Below, one piece after another: positions 6,044 to 6,160 of a stretch of 6,160 nucleotides of DNA. The DNA lies in NCBI GenBank assembly GCA_964609375.1, contig CAZSSA010000113.1, forward strand, positions 1 to 6,160, written 5' to 3'. The notes beneath the pieces are model-generated. The model had not been told where the DNA came from and searched no databases. It was given only the letters and a program-made list of their open reading frames with translations. The translations under genes and the position numbers were made by a program. This DNA is from CAZDUS01 sp964609375 (lineage in GTDB: Bacteria > Verrucomicrobiota > Kiritimatiellia > CAIKKV01 > CAITUY01). Numbering within the stretch: the stretch's first letter is position 1; each line of letters opens with the position of its first letter.

Positions 6044-6160
6044 TGCAGTCTTCCATGAAAAGAGTTCGCGCCGTGATTAACGGGGAGCAACCCGATCGCG
6101 CGCCCATGTTCGACCTGCTGCGCAACAGCGCCGTGATCCGGCATTTTACCGGCGAGGAAC
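6043..6160 (+). CDS. URO-D / cobalamin methyltransferase-like protein, 5' end only
   Basis: The first 39 residues of a protein that continues past the right edge. They read MQSSMKRVRAVINGEQPDRA then PMFDLLRNSAVIRHFTGEE. The segment RVRAVINGEQPDRAPMFD is the typical opening of the uroporphyrinogen decarboxylase superfamily, and NSAVIRHFTGEE fits the next part as seen in the many non-haem paralogues. The superfamily includes haem-synthesis HemE and methyltransferases of the MtaA/CmuA type that move methyl groups between cobamide proteins and thiols. In this context a paralogue is more likely than true HemE, because the gene begins within the stop codon of a glycosidase gene (TAATG). Active-site and zinc ligands lie outside the window, so the reaction cannot be assigned. 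The alternative ATG at 6055 would drop four residues. Confidence 0.72.
   Translation, partial: MQSSMKRVRAVINGEQPDRAPMFDLLRNSAVIRHFTGEE

Noticed and set aside
1..6160. tRNA, rRNA, CRISPR array, insertion sequence or rho-independent terminator
   Set aside because: I saw no cloverleaf-like sequence, spaced identical repeats, transposase motif, terminal inverted repeats or hairpin plus T-run.

Overview
This is a high-GC bacterial chromosomal window with one AT-rich control region. Its gene content suggests a polysaccharide-degrading member of the PVC group, such as Kiritimatiellota or Lentisphaerota. The clues are a secreted DUF2341-type protein, a GntR-type regulator with a LacI-like sensor, cytoplasmic glycosidase-like proteins fused to beta-galactosidase-trimerisation-like domains, and a uroporphyrinogen-decarboxylase (URO-D)-like protein in a sugar operon. 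The lineage is inferred from gene content only; there is no rRNA or other marker gene.

Layout. Positions 1-431 (minus) hold the 5' part of an exported DUF2341-like protein that runs off the left edge. Positions 481-1608 (minus; possible earlier start at 1638) encode a GntR/LacI hybrid transcription factor. The divergent intergenic region, about 1639-1775, is much more AT-rich than its flanks. It holds two perfect inverted repeats: a 7-1-7 palindrome at 1644-1658 that overlaps a TATAAT box for the regulator, and an 8-2-8 palindrome at 1701-1718 upstream of the plus-strand operon. Both are good operator candidates.

The plus-strand operon has three genes in very tight array. The first (1776-3773) is a TIM-barrel glycosidase-like protein of the GHL6/GH42-related type. 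The second (3770-6043) is a GH42-like glycosidase that starts in an ATGA overlap with the first. The third (6043 onward, cut by the window edge) is a URO-D/cobalamin-methyltransferase-like protein that starts in a TAATG overlap with the second.

Working model (inference): the divergent regulator senses a sugar ligand and controls the operon. The two glycosidase-like enzymes have no signal peptides, so they should act in the cytoplasm on an imported oligosaccharide or glycoside. The URO-D-like protein may handle a methyl group carried by that substrate, or an unrelated one-carbon step. The pairing of two divergent glycosidase-like proteins with a URO-D-like protein under a dedicated sugar-type regulator is the most interesting feature here; its substrate cannot be read from the sequence.
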